The notes under the pieces: model-generated
Database searches by the model: none
The model's input: only the letters and a program-made list of their open reading frames with translations
Told to the model about the DNA's origin: nothing
In this document: in pieces, positions 11,610 through 23,175 of the stretch
Numbering within the stretch: the first letter of the stretch is position 1
How the letters are laid out: the number at the start of each line of letters is the position of its first letter
Assembly: GCA_964017235.1 (NCBI GenBank)
Contig: OZ024929.1
Coordinates: 28,455,464 to 28,519,463, forward strand
Direction: 5' to 3'
Source: Sabellastarte sp. h YS-2021
Lineage: Eukaryota > Annelida > Polychaeta > Sabellida > Sabellidae
DNA: 64,000 nucleotides
Translations under genes and position numbers: made by a program

Positions 11610-13154
11610 ATGTCCGAAAAACAAAGGAAATGTTCAGTTTGCTTGGGTGATATGCTTTCATGGGATAATCACCAAGCCTGTTTGAAATGCAGAAACGACA
11701 AGAAGGGGAAAGACATGTGTGTTGTGAGTAAGGAATCTGATTGCTCTATTTGTGCTGGGGCCTTAAAAATTCCTCACAGGAAAAAAGCTTCCAAGTCCAA
11801 AAGTTCTGAGAAGTTTGATGACTCTCTCTTGGATGAACCAACACCTTCAAAATCTTCACAGCCTTCTACTTCCAAACCTGATTCCTCGCTTCAAGACATG
11901 ATTAAAGCTATGAATAATCAGTTGGCTTCCTTGGCTTCCCAGTTTGAAGAGTTCAAACGTAGTGACAAACCTTCAGCCTCTAAGAACAGTCTTCCTCTCT
12001 CTCAGGAGCAGGGTATGAGTGCCCCTGTCTCCCAGACGAGAACTCAGCCATCAGAAGGAGAGCTATCTGATGAAGAGTCCTCTTTGCCTGCCAGCAAGCG
12101 ACACAGATCTAAGTCTCCTCAAGGGGATGCAGACTCTCATTCACAGGAGTTAGATCCCTCCTATGTAGAGATGCTCAATGCCATCAGAGGTCTACCGGAC
12201 CTGGAGGTACCACAAGTAGAGTGCCTTGTGGCCCCTTCAGCCTTTTCCAAGAAGCCCTCCAAGCAGGTGGTGAGAAAACAAAATTTGGCTTTACCTCCTG
12301 TCCAAGATATTCAGTCCATGTGGGACTACAGGTATAGGAAGGCCTCTGGAACCACAGTCAAAGACAAGTCCAGCTCTGAATCATTGTCTCAAGGACAGTT
12401 TTTGGCCTTTGAGAGGCCTGACATGATCTATTACACTACCTCTCCACAAAATACGCCTTTGAAAGCTCCTAAGTTACCTGACTCCTACTTCAACATAGCT
12501 AGAGTGAAATCTTTGTCAAATTCCATGTCTGTACCTTCCAAACAACATATTGTTAAAGAGACAATTTCCAGGGAAAATGTTCAAATCTTGGGCCATGTAG
12601 TTTGGTTTAAAATGGCTATAGAGGAGCTCAACAACAGAATCCAGGAGTTAGCTACTGAAATTAGAGGGTCTGAAGATCTGGATACGGTCAAGGAATCAGC
12701 AGACCTCATGATAAAATATTCACAGCTACAGGCTTCAGTTACCTCCTCCTTGGAGATAGCTCTGGATACGGTCCTGAAACAAAACATGACTCTGGCATGC
12801 AATATGCTCCTTGCAAGGAGAGACAGCTTATTGAAGGACTGCAGCTCAAAATTAGGTCCTAAGGACTTGGCAAACTTGCGTACAGACCATTTTGACCAGC
12901 AGGAGGCTTTCAACTCTGATATTTTATCCCAGGTTGAGGACAACATGATCAAAAGATTATCTATAATGAAAGACTCTGACTCCAAGTCATACAGAAATTC
13001 TGTGAAGAACTTCGATTTTGGGAGGTCTTCACATCCAAAGCCCTCTCAGGAAGGTAACACGTCGTTTCGTGACAAACGAACGCAGCCAAACACCTCTTAC
13101 AACCACTTCTCTGCGCGCGCATCGCGAGGAGACAGAGGCGGAAAGAGGAAGTGA
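11610..13154 (+). CDS. DIRS B, gag-like ORF
   Basis: An open frame of about 514 codons from the ATG at 11,610. It starts with a cysteine-rich zinc-knuckle-like N-terminus (CSVCLGDM, CLKCRND, CSICAG), continues through a Ser/Pro/Lys-rich linker and a helical middle, and ends in a basic Arg/Gly-rich tail. This matches the general shape of DIRS gag proteins, which are thought to bind the element's RNA. It belongs to element B and is a retroelement gene. It appears open throughout. Confidence 0.75.
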   Translation: MSEKQRKCSVCLGDMLSWDNHQACLKCRNDKKGKDMCVVSKESDCSICAGALKIPHRKKASKSKSSEKFDDSLLDEPTPSKSSQPSTSKPDSSLQDMIKAMNNQLASLASQFEEFKRSDKPSASKNSLPLSQEQGMSAPVSQTRTQPSEGELSDEESSLPASKRHRSKSPQGDADSHSQELDPSYVEMLNAIRGLPDLEVPQVECLVAPSAFSKKPSKQVVRKQNLALPPVQDIQSMWDYRYRKASGTTVKDKSSSESLSQGQFLAFERPDMIYYTTSPQNTPLKAPKLPDSYFNIARVKSLSNSMSVPSKQHIVKETISRENVQILGHVVWFKMAIEELNNRIQELATEIRGSEDLDTVKESADLMIKYSQLQASVTSSLEIALDTVLKQNMTLACNMLLARRDSLLKDCSSKLGPKDLANLRTDHFDQQEAFNSDILSQVEDNMIKRLSIMKDSDSKSYRNSVKNFDFGRSSHPKPSQEGNTSFRDKRTQPNTSYNHFSARASRGDRGGKRK

Positions 13155-13179
13155 CTTTCCAGGGACAAGATTGCAGGAT

Positions 13180-14930
13180 TTTTGGCAGGTATGGGCAAAA
13201 AATCAAGCACATCCCAGAGTAGTAAGTTTACTACAACATGGTTATTGCCTAGACTTCAAAATTCTACCCAAATTGTCGAAAATTCCGCTCATTTTGAGCA
13301 AATATCACAACAAAAACAAAGATGGCGCTCTCCACGAAGCAGTTCAGGCCATGCTTGCAAAAAAGGCGATAACTCATGTCAGGAAACTCTCTACTCTGGG
13401 ATATTACAGCAGACTATTTCTGGTACCCAAACCCATGAAAGGGTAGAGACCAGTGATTTAAGTATGTTAAACAACCATTTACATGTACCGACATTCAAAA
13501 TGGAAACAGCCGAATCTATCAGGAAGTCGATTCGAAAGGGGGAGTGGGTCAACTTGATAGACCTCACAGATGCTTATTTTCATGTTCCAATTCACCCACA
13601 ATATCTGAGATTTCAAACAAAAAAGGCACTCCCTTTTGGTGTCGTAACAGCTCCCCTAGAGTTTACTCGCATTGTGAAAGAGGTAAAACTCATAGCTCAA
13701 GCCAGGAACCTCAGAATTCATCAATATCTGGACGACTGGCTTCTTCCGTCACCAACAAAGGATCAATGTCTCAAAGATTCGGAAAATTTAGTGAAATTGG
13801 TCCAAGAACTAGGCTGGCTCATCAATTTCCAAAAATCGGAATTGGTTCCCACACAAAGTCTAGATTTTCTGGGCTATCACTTCGATCTTCAGAGGGGTCT
13901 GGTCTTTCCAACCCAAAAGAAACTCGATCGGTTAAAAGTTCAGACTGTTTCCATCAGAAAGTCATTAGTCTTGACTCCAAGAAAGCTCATGTCACTCATA
14001 GTGACATTAGCTTCCTTAGAAAAAACAGTACCTCTGGGAAGGTTACACATGAGACCTTTTCAGTGGTACCTAAGGGCACACTGGAAGTTTCCCCAGTCAC
14101 TGGACAAAAGGATCCCAGTAACAGGGAATTTTCTGAATCATCTCAAATGTTGGGAGGATCTACAGAATCTTATGGCAGGTGCTCCTATCCATCCTCATGT
14201 TCACAACACATTGGTGTTCACAGATGCCTCCCAAAAAGGCTGGGGAGCTCACTTGAACGAAATAGTTCTCAGTGGCCTCTGGTCAAACAAGGAGGCTCAG
14301 CTTCACATCAACGTATTGGAGCTAAAAGCTGTTCTCCTGGCCCTAAAGGGGTTTCAGGAGCACTTGCAAGGTCAAAGCGTGCTCATCTGTTCAGACAACA
14401 GTACAGTAGTATCTTATCTGAACAAAGAAGGAGGCACCCATTCCATAGAAATGTGTGCTCTTATCTGGAGAATTCTGGCATTCACAAATTCCAGAAGGAT
14501 CCAGATAAGAGCAAGACATGTACCTGGATCCCTAAATGTGATAGCAGACTCCCTATCAAGAAGGGACAAGGTCATACAAACAGAGTGGTCCCTTCACCAA
14601 CTGATATTCAACCAAATTTGCAAAGTTTGGCACACACCAATGGTAGACCTGTTTGCAACTCATCTAAATTACAAACTTCCAATTTATGTATCTCCTGTCC
14701 CAGACAAAAAGGCTTGGAAAATAGATGCATTGAATATCTGTTGGGAAGGCCTAGACGGCTATGTCTTCTGCCCAGTAGCCATCCTGCCACAAGTAATTCA
14801 AAAAATAATAACATACCCATGCAGGATGATAGTACTGGCCCCAGGGTGGCCAGGGATGCCATGGTTTTGGGATCTGGTGGATCTCTCGACCAGGGTACCC
14901 CTACAGCTCCCTCATTGGAAGTACTGAAAC
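13180..14930 (+). pseudogene. DIRS B, reverse transcriptase / RNase H / methyltransferase-like part
   Basis: Recognisable parts in order: reverse transcriptase palm with the YLDDWL active-site box, RNase H with an FTDAS start and a SDNST core, and the DIRS-specific methyltransferase-like segment (VDLFATH ... APGWPGMPW). The order and box sequences are typical of DIRS polymerase. The part is broken, with a small number of breaks. The recombinase follows. Confidence 0.8.
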
Positions 14931-14982
14931 AGCCACACTCCAACAGGTTCCACAACAACGTGGAGTACCTGAATCTACATGT

Positions 14983-16038
14983 GTGGCTTCTGGATTCCAG
15001 GAATCCAATTCTGGAAGATTCTCATCTGAGGTGGCAGAAAGAATTAAGGCACCTCAGAGGGAATCCTCAAGAAAAGTCTACCAATCAAGGTGGACCATTT
15101 ATGGGCAATGGTGCTCACAGAATAATGTGGACATCACCTCAACAACTGTTCCCCAGGTAGCAGAATTCTTAAACTACCTGTTCACAGTCAAAAACCTCAA
15201 ACCAGCTACAATTACTGGTTATAGAACAGCAATAGCTGATGCTTTGGGTTCTCAGGGTGAACTCATCTCAAAAAGTCTAGAACTGAATAGACTTATTGCC
15301 AGCTTCACCAGGGATAGACCTAAACCAAATAGGCCCATACCTACATGGGACCTCTCCTTGGTCCTCTTAGGTTTGACAAAACCTCCTTTTGAGCCTTTAT
15401 CTGAGGCTCCTTTGAAGTGGCTAACTTACAAGACAGTTTTCCTGCTGGCTTTAGCCCCAGGTAAAAGAAGGAGTGAGATACATGCTTGGACTCACTCTTC
15501 TGTCTCTTCAAGGAGAAATTGGTCAGAGGTCACTGTTTCTCCTTCTCCAGCATTCCTGGCCAAAAACCAGTTGGCTTTGGATCGCCCTGATTCCATTAAA
15601 CCAGTAGTTTTACCAGCTCTTACTACCATGTTGGACAGTTCACTGGTGGAGGACAAGTCACTTTGTCCAGTTAGGGCCCTCAAAGTCTACTTAGACATGA
15701 CCAAATCAATGAGAAAGGGCAAGGCCCTTCTCTTTGTATCACTTAGGGAAGGTTATTCCAAGGATATAACAAGAATAACCATTTCCCAGTGGATCAAACA
15801 CACCATTCACACTTGCTATCAGTCTTCAGATATGACTGATCAACAGGTCACTCAGGTCAGAGCTCATGATGTTAGAGCATTCAAGGGAGGTATCTCTCTA
15901 GAGCAGGTCTTGAGCTCATGTTATTGGAGATCCCACAATACCTTCACAAATTTTTATTTGAAAGATATTTGCTGGGAAAATGATGATATTTTTAAGTTAG
16001 GTCCCATTGTTTCTCCACAGCATATAGTGAACAATTGA
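14983..16038 (+). CDS. DIRS B, tyrosine recombinase
   Basis: About 351 codons related to the phage-integrase/Cre superfamily used by DIRS elements in place of a DDE integrase. Visible landmarks are the KRRSEIHAW arginine box, the AHDVRAF box (H-x-x-R type) and a C-terminal HNTFTNFYLKD box holding the likely nucleophile tyrosine. DIRS recombinases are thought to insert a circular copy without duplicating target bases, and no duplication is seen flanking B. Fossil or near-whole retroelement part. Confidence 0.78.
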   Translation: MASGFQESNSGRFSSEVAERIKAPQRESSRKVYQSRWTIYGQWCSQNNVDITSTTVPQVAEFLNYLFTVKNLKPATITGYRTAIADALGSQGELISKSLELNRLIASFTRDRPKPNRPIPTWDLSLVLLGLTKPPFEPLSEAPLKWLTYKTVFLLALAPGKRRSEIHAWTHSSVSSRRNWSEVTVSPSPAFLAKNQLALDRPDSIKPVVLPALTTMLDSSLVEDKSLCPVRALKVYLDMTKSMRKGKALLFVSLREGYSKDITRITISQWIKHTIHTCYQSSDMTDQQVTQVRAHDVRAFKGGISLEQVLSSCYWRSHNTFTNFYLKDICWENDDIFKLGPIVSPQHIVNN

Positions 16039-16499
16039 GACTTAATAATTTAATCAGTCTTTATTTTTTCAGGATGTATGGAATTGGACTGGAATGTAGT
16101 AGGACTTTGATTTTTGAACACGACTATGGATAAGATTTCATGTTATGGCTGCTTGCCTTGAGGGACAGCTGCACTCTGACTGTTGGAGTTCTATTCAACT
16201 GGGCACAGCTGACCTTTGACCCCTGCACATCTGTACAGATAGGGTGACGGGATTCATAGATATCATACTATGTATAGTACAGCATGCTGCTTTCATAAGT
16301 GGGTGAGTACTTTGCAGTTACTTTATTACAACTACTTTTTTCACTTTATCAGTACTTGTAATAACAACAATATAATAATTACAGTTTAACTATATGTACT
16401 ATATTATAGTTGTTTGTAGTATAACATATTGTGCCTATGCATTTTTTTTTTGTATCTGTATAACCTCAAGAACTCTCCTATAGCACTTGACAGTCCTCA

Positions 16500-16883
16500 G
16501 AAGTCTACCCACCATGGACCTCAGGGCTGCATTCAAGCATTTGTTGGGATTATGTAAGTACGTTTTTATGCAATAAAATTGATTAATTTTATTGTAATTG
16601 GAATTTTTATAAATAAAAATACTTACATAATCCCAACAAGGAGAGTCCCACCCTCCTCCCCTCTACCATCTTCTGAGGGTTAGGGTCAAAATTTTAAGAA
16701 TGGCAACTTACAGTGGAGATATAACCTCCAGCAGGTGCCCCCTGGGGTTTACGCGTGTGATCTTTCAGTAATAAAAAATGGCGAGACACATTGTCTGTGT
16801 CCTTGACCGAACGGTAGGTCACGTAAGCATTTGTTGGGATTATGTATTTTTATTTATAAAAATTCCAATTACAATAAAATTAA
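16500..16883. repeat. DIRS B, internal complementary region and right inverted terminal repeat
   Basis: At 16,540-16,640 the text GGGATTATGTAAGTACGTTT ... AAATACTTACATAATCCC is complementary to the two outer ends of B joined together. From about 16,685 to 16,883 the sequence is the inverted copy of 11,389-11,580. Such an arrangement is established for DIRS-1, where the internal region templates completion of the circular DNA. Confidence 0.8.
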
Positions 16884-18200
16884 CCAAATTCCACCAGAAC
16901 AGCAGTCTTCCAGCCAGATCTCTGCCGGTACTTCCGGGAAGAAGAAAGCCATCCTGCCTGTTGAGGCTCCCGGTTCACTTCCTGCCACCCGGCCTGTTGA
17001 GGCTCCTGGTGCTACTGGAGAGTTTCAACCTACCAGCCAAGGTGTGAGGCCCTCTGCTGCTGTCAGTGCCAGTGGTCGACCCGAGGTTCAGCCCCCAGGT
17101 CCCACTGCTCAGCTTGCCTTTGCTGCCAACCGGACCACCTCCCTTACTGGTGTACCTGCTTCTCAAGACGAACTGGTCTCTGATGAAGATCAGCTGAGTG
17201 ATCACCCTTCTCCCAGTTTGGATGAAGAAGGCGCACTCTCTGACATACAGTCCACAGGTCCAGATCAAGAAGAATTGTTCGATGTGGACCAGGAGTTGAG
17301 TGCAGAGCAGACCTACAGGGAGACTCTCCGTGGTGTTAGGTCATTTATGGGTTGGAATCAGATTTCAGAGTTTGACTCGTCTTCCTCTGCTCAAGATGAC
17401 AACCCCTTTGCCGGTACCAAATCTCAGCCACCAGGAAAAGTGTCCGTTAAAGTTCCGGTGGATGACTGGCTCTGCCGTAAGTTTGGGAAGTTGAACATTA
17501 CTGTACAGGAAGGCTACCCCTCCCGGGCATCAGAGACAGCTGGATTAGCCAAGTATCAGTTCATTAAACCCCCAAGGACACTCAAGTGGTATGACATGTT
17601 TGCGGATAAGAAAGACTTCTCCAGGTTGCTGGTTTTTCTCGTTGCTTGACTAAAGTGCAGGATTCTATGGCTAGCCAGCTAAAGATTGTACAAGGTGACA
17701 AGAGCAAGGGTAAATCTACCAGTAAAGTTCACCAAGCTCTTGAAGAACTGGACTTCTTGGTCACTTTCAACTGGAGCATCACACAGGCAATGGCCATGCA
17801 AGATCTGTCGGAGGGGGTTTTTATTAATGATGCTAACTTTACACTGACACACGGGGACAGTTATCTGGACTACATCAAGGCTGCCATCAAACAGGACACC
17901 CTGAACGCTCTCAGGACTGCCCCCCTGCATATGAGTGCCTTATTTCCAGATCATCTAATATCCAAGGCAGAAGAGATAATAAGACACCATGACGATAAGG
18001 GTACACCCAGTTCATCTTCTAAGGGTCCACAACGCTTTCACCCTTACAGCCAGTCTGGCAGACAGCAACAAGCGGATCAGGACAGGAAATCCGGTCTTCC
18101 CGCCTGGAAACAACTGGGTAGAGGGCGTGGTCAGAGATCCCACCGGGGCAAAGCTGCTTCTTTCTCCCAGCAACCTGCCAAGACACAGAAGCAGTATAAA
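16884..18200 (+). pseudogene. DIRS A, gag-like region, right part
   Basis: After the right end of B, the gag-like region of A resumes with a Pro/Ser-rich linker, an acidic stretch (VSDEDQLSD), the conserved EQTYRETLRGVRS segment also found in element C, and a basic Arg/Gly-rich end near 18,130. This continuity is what shows that B landed inside A. Broken fossil. Confidence 0.7.
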
Positions 18201-18439
18201 TGACAATTATTGTGAACTCTGTACCTGTAACCGGGAAGGACTGTCATTGTGTGAACTTAAGTTTAAAGACAAGAACTCTTTCACCTGTACATTGTCATGT
18301 TGCAAATCATGTTCCTTTTGCAGGAGGGTTGCCGCAAAAGAAAGGTGTAAATCCTGATCATCAAAGAGTAATAAAGTCTGTGAAAGGTTTTTCCTGTTTA
18401 AATCTCTGGAGTTCTGTACAAAATGTCACAAATATCCCA

Positions 18440-20260
18440 CCTGTTGTACCAAATCTACCTGTAGGGGCCAGATTACACCAGTTTTTGGAAAAATGGGCAG
18501 CCCTGGGCGTTAGCCCCAAACTACTAGCAGTCATCAGAGAAGGTTACATACTTCCCTTCCGGTTCCGGCCCAATCTGACAAGAAAGCCCACAATAACAAG
18601 CTGCTATGTAAATCCTCACAGGAACAGCAACCTGTTGGAGGCATTACATCAGCTGTTAGACAAAAATGCTGTAGAATTGGTTCAAAATCCACAGTCCCTG
18701 GGCTTTTACAACCGGTTATTCCTGGTACCCAAACCCAACAACCGGTGGCGACCTATCTTAGACCTGAACATACTGAACAATTATTTGAAAACACAGTCGT
18801 TCAAAATGGAGACCCCAGAGACTATAAAGACCTCCCTCCAGGCAGGGGAGTGGGTGACCTCCATAGATTTCAAAGACGCATACTTCCATATACCAATAAA
18901 CAGCCAGTCCAGGAAGTACATGCGTTTTCATATCCAGGACAAGATTTATCAATTCAAAGCACTGCCCTTTGGTCTGTCCACAGCCCACATGGAGTTTACA
19001 GTGGTGGCCAAAGAGGTCAAATTTCTGGCAATGAAAAAGGGTAGAAGAATCCACCAGTACCTAGACGACTGGTTGGTCAGAGCCAGATCCCACCAAACTT
19101 GTCTGCAACACACAAACCTTGGTAGCTCTCTGTCGAGAACTGGGCTGGCTAGTGAACGAGGAAAAATCAGAGCTGGAACCCAAAACAGGTCTTCAACTTT
19201 GTAGGTTACCAGTTCGATCTGAAAAACGACAGGGTCCGACCAACCCCAGAACGTTGGCAGACCCTACAGACAAAAATATGGGAAATTATGTCAAGTCCAG
19301 TGTGTCCGGTCCAGCATTTAATGTCCTTGATCGGATTTCTGACTGCCACAGAAAAGCAGGTACATCTGGGTCGGTTACATATGAGGCCCATACAGCGGCA
19401 TCTCAAAAACAATTGGAGAGTACCAGAGACGCTGGAAAAAAACATCCCCATTCCCAAGTCACTCCACCCACATCTAAGATGGTGGCTGGAGGAAAGCAAT
19501 GTTCTCACAGGTCAACCATTACACCCACTAAAACATGCACTGCAGATCTTTACAGATGCATCAAGAGGGGTGGGGCACTCATTTAACAAGCACATGGCAA
19601 GGGGAAGCTGGTCTCTTCCAGAAAGCAAACTGCACATGAACTATCTAGAGTTAAAAGCAGTTCTTCTGGCTTTAAAAGAATTTCAGGCCCTCTGTACCAA
19701 CAACACAGTCCTCATAGCTACAGACAACACTACAGTGGTTGCTTACATAAACAAGGAAGGGGGAATGAAGTCGGGCCCTCTTTGTGCCTTACTATGGAGA
19801 ATTCTGACATGGTGTACCAGGAAACAGGTTACTCTCAAAGCTCGACACATCCCCGGCCATCTGAACATGATAGCCAACAAACTATCCAGACTGGGCCACA
19901 CCATTCAAACCGAATGGTCCCTCGGTCCAGACGTCTTCCAAGCAATAATGCCACCGGTGGCACCAACCCACTGTGGACCTGTTTGCCACCAGGTTCAACA
20001 ACAAGCTTCCACAGTTTGTCTCACCCGTCCCAGACCCCCAGACATGGGCAGTGGATGCTCTCAGCCTGTCATTGGAAGGACTGGGTCCGTATGCCTTCCC
20101 ACCAGCAGCCATCTTGGGCAAAGTGGTGGAGAAGTTACAGGACTACCCTTGCAGCAGAATCATACTGATTGCACCGGGATGGCCCAACATGCCCTGGTTC
20201 TGGGATCTAGTGGAAATGTCCAGCCAGATTCCCCTGTGTCTGCCCAACATACCCAATCTA
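18440..20260 (+). pseudogene. DIRS A, reverse transcriptase / RNase H / methyltransferase-like part
   Basis: The RT landmarks are RPILDLNILN, TSIDFKDAYFHIP and YLDDWLV. RNase H follows (IFTDASRG, ATDNTTVVAYIN, RHIPGHLN), then the methyltransferase-like end (VDLFATRFNNKLP, APGWPNMPWFWD). The part is broken several times. Closely similar text recurs in elements C and D, so the three are one subfamily. Confidence 0.78.
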
Positions 20261-20289
20261 GTGTCTCCTACACAGGAACCTGTCAAATC

Positions 20290-21200
20290 TGGATCTACAT
20301 GCCTGGCTCCTAGAGCCACAGCAATCAAGGAGCAGGGCTTCTCTGAGGCAGTGGCAGCACGAATTGAGGCTCCTCAAAGAGGATCAACCAGATCTATCTA
20401 TGAGGCAAAGTGGACCTTTTTTACAAAGTGGTGCCTCAGTAATCAGGTGGACTTCAGGGCACCACCTCTAAAAGCCATAGCTGACTTCCTCCTGTACTTG
20501 TTCCAAGACAGGAAGTTACAAATAGGCACTATTGATGGCTACAGATCAGCCATTGCTGAGACAGATTAGGCAACGTTCCCATAAATGTCAGCAATGATGA
20601 GAATCTCACTCGTCTCCTGGATAGTTTCCATAGAGACAGGTCCAAGGGCAGGAGGGGCATTCCCTCTTGGAACCTCTCCCTGGTGTTACACCAGCTGACC
20701 AAGGCCCCTGTGAACCCCTTAAAGAGGCCTCCTTGAAGCATTTGACCTTCAAGACTGTTTTCCTATTGGCCCTGGGTTCAGGTAAACGCAGGAGTGAGAT
20801 TCATGCTTGGTTATACAAGAACATCAGACCCCAAGTTGACTGGTCCAAGGTATCCTTATACCCCTCGCCGAGCTTTCTGTCCAAGAATCAGTTGGCTAAG
20901 CAAGGACCAGTTAGTGTGGCCTCGGTTGTGATTCCAGCCCTGGCTCCCACACTGGATAAGTCACTCAAGGGTGACAGGTCATTATGTCCAGTTAGAGCCC
21001 TGCGTTACTACTTGGACAGGACCTCAGGCAGAATAAAGAGTTGGTCTTTGTCTCCTTCAAGAAAGGTTTCGACAAAGACATCTCTCCTGCCACCGCCTCC
21101 TCATGGATCAAACAGACTGTGATCCTATGTTATGAGCTCTCTGACCAGCAGGCCCTCACTTTACATCAGGTTAAAGCCCATGATGTAAGAGCCTTTGCTG
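20290..21200 (+). pseudogene. DIRS A, tyrosine recombinase part
   Basis: The recombinase landmarks are the KRRSEIHAW box and the VKAHDVRAFAAS box. The part runs into the G-rich 3' region at about 21,288. It is broken and is followed by the right terminal region of element A. Confidence 0.7.
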
Positions 21201-21284
21201 CCTCTAACTGTGCAATGCTCCCTTTGGGAGGTTTATTTCTTGGGACTGAACTCATACCCCTTTTCCCTAACCTCAGAGCAGGTA

Positions 21285-21773
21285 TGGAAAAAGGGGGGGG
21301 GCAGTGTCTGTATACTTCCGGTTATCCAGATGCTGGCATCAGACCTTGACCTTATGGGGTTTTCAATATAGCCCAGGTCTAAAAATTATTGTTTTTGTTT
21401 ATGAGTTCACTTAAGTCCCTAATAGCTTACCCGCCTTCCAAGCGGTAGTTATTCAGCAATTGTCCATTGGATAGGATCTATTAACGCAATAAAATTGCAA
21501 ATTTAATAAGTAAATTAAATTTTTATAAGTTAATACCCTATCCAATGGACAGCCAAGGCCCTCCCAACTGACCTTGGTATCAGCTTACTAGGGGTCTAAT
21601 AGGTTTAGACAATGAAAAAAATGCGATGACGTCATCCTGTATGCACGAGGCGACACCTGGCGAATGTACACTCTGTGACCGGTCCTGCGGGACCGGTCAC
21701 GCCGACCGGTAAAGCAATTGTCCATTGGATAGGGTATTAACTTATGAAAATTTAATTTACCTATTAAATTTGC
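21285..21773. repeat. DIRS A, 3' region: G tract, internal complementary region, right inverted terminal repeat
   Basis: A run of nine G begins near 21,292. From about 21,455 to 21,550, CAATTGTCCATTGGATAGGA ... CCTATCCAATGGACA forms the internal complementary region. From about 21,640 to 21,773 the sequence is the inverted copy of 10,556-10,740 (shared GACGTCATCCTGTAT, GGCGAATGTACACTC-type text). Confidence 0.78.
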
Positions 21774-21845
21774 CAATTTTCTTATAACTTGAGTTTTGAC
21801 CTGAAACTTTTGTCTCAGACTGTAGTCAAAATTTTGGCAAATTTT

Positions 21846-22945
21846 TATCCTGTCGGGGTATTGTTTTCACCCATAATGTCTGGATGGGTTCATACTTGGG
21901 AGGGACATTTCTTGGGGGTTGTAGATGTGTAACGTGATGGTGTGACCTTGATTGGACCTTGCCATAGTGACCTTGACCTATAAAATCTTATCTGGGCTAT
22001 ATCTCGGAAACTGTATGGTCTAGGAAGTTGATACTTGGTTGGGACATTGGTTAGGGGTTGTAGCTATGCATTGTCATGGTGTGACCTTGATGTGTGCCTT
22101 TGACCTTGTCATATTCACCTTGACCTATAAAATCTTATCCAGGCTATGTCTCAGAAATAGTAAAGTGTAGGAAGTTGTTACTTGGGAGGACATTTGTTTG
22201 GGGTTGTAGGTGTGCAACATCATTGTGTGACCTTGATTTGAACTTTAACCTTGCCATATTCACCTTGACCTATAAAATCTTATCCAGGCTATGTCTCAGA
22301 AATAGTAAAGTGTAGGAATTTGTTACTTGGGAGGACATTTGTTTGGGGTTGTAGGTGTGCAACATCATTGTGTGACCTTGATTTGAACTTTGACCTTGCC
22401 ATATTCACCTTGACCTATAAAATCTTATCCAGGCTATGTCTCAGAAATAGTAAAGTGTAGGAAGTTGTTACTTGGGAGGACATTTGTTGGGGGTTGTAGG
22501 TGTGCAACATCATTGTGTGACCTTGATTTGAACTTTGACCTTGCCATAGTGACCTTGACCTATAAAATCTTATCCGGGCTATATCTTGGAAACTGTAAGG
22601 TGTAGCAAATTGATACTTGGTTGGGACATTGGTTAGGGGTTGTAGCGATGCAACATCATGGTGTGACCTTGATGTGACCATTGACCTTGCTGTAGTGTCC
22701 TTGACCTATAAAATCATTTTTGGGCTACATCTCAGAAATAGTAAGGTGTATGACTTTGTTACTTGCTAGGTACAATGGTTGAGGGTTGTAGGTATGCATG
22801 GAGTGACCTTGATTTGACCTCGCCATAGTGACTTTGACCTTTAAAACCTTATCCAGGCTATATACATTTTCTTTCTACTAGAGGTTATTCTCTACTTAAA
22901 CATTATTCGGACCTTTACATAACTGACACTGCTCTGAAAGCCAAC
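21846..22945 (+). repeat. CCCCACAGCCC-family repeat, copy 2, with 140-bp units
   Basis: CTGTCGGGGTATTGTTTTCA matches the right hairpin arm and flank of copy 1 at 7950; the left arm is missing. Six or so units follow with GGAAGTTG(A/T)TACTTGG, TGTGCAACATCATTGTGTGA and CACCTTGACCTATAAAATCT. The right end shares CTTTACATAACTGACACTGC with copy 1. No gene is present. Confidence 0.65.
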
Positions 22946-23074
22946 AAATTTTAAGAACTTTAGTGAATTCTATTTGATGATGTTGTTGAATAAAAAACTA
23001 AAGACACTTTTACAAAGGTTAATCCTGTAATTTTGAACCTTCATCAGTTAGTCAAAGTTACAATTTCACATCTT

Positions 23075-23175
23075 ATTCAATGGCCAGGGTCATATTTGGA
23101 CAGGCCCTCAGCATTGCCACTTGTGATAGTCGAACCCACAAAGAGGTAATAGCTTGTGAAGCAAATTTGCCAACC
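23075..23175 (-). mobile_element. Relic of a tRNA-headed SINE
   Basis: The text CCAGGGTCATATTTGGACAG, CTCAGCATTGCCACTTGTGA and TCGAACCCAC, with ACTGAGGGTGTCC at its right, matches the SINE at 28,668-28,826 in the same orientation with many substitutions. The promoter B-box complement (TCGAACCCAC) is still visible. An old copy, minus strand. Confidence 0.6.

Larger units (their letters stand above)
11389..16883 (+). mobile_element. DIRS-like element B, nested in element A
   Basis: A second DIRS element of a different subfamily, about 5.5 kb long. The left end carries ACTTACATAATCCCAACAAA, and the right part holds its inverted copies at about 16,540-16,640 (internal complementary region) and 16,820-16,883 (right terminus). 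Longer inverted arms flank them (for example CACCTGCTGGAGGTTATATC near 11,520 against its complement near 16,725). It contains gag-like, RT/RNase H/methyltransferase-like and tyrosine recombinase parts in DIRS order. It looks close to whole, with about one to three breaks, and is younger than A because it interrupts A. Confidence 0.88.
10556..21773 (+). mobile_element. DIRS-like tyrosine-recombinase retroelement A, with DIRS element B nested inside
   Basis: The left end (TTTTATTGCGTTAATACATC...) and right end (ending ...ACCTATTAAATTTGC) carry inverted terminal repeats built around CCTATCCAATGGACAATTGC. An internal region at about 21,455-21,550 joins reverse complements of both ends, the hallmark of DIRS elements. 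Parts in order are gag-like region, reverse transcriptase with RNase H and methyltransferase-like domain, then tyrosine recombinase. Element B splits the gag region. A is broken, with several breaks, and looks moderately old; excluding B it is about 5.7 kb. Family: DIRS, the same subfamily as elements C and D. Confidence 0.85.

Noticed and set aside
13544-15160. A 538-codon plus-strand open frame overlapping the DIRS B polymerase part
   Set aside because: It shadows the polymerase and recombinase coding in another frame. It is serine-rich, shows no domain, and its length follows from the composition of the real part.
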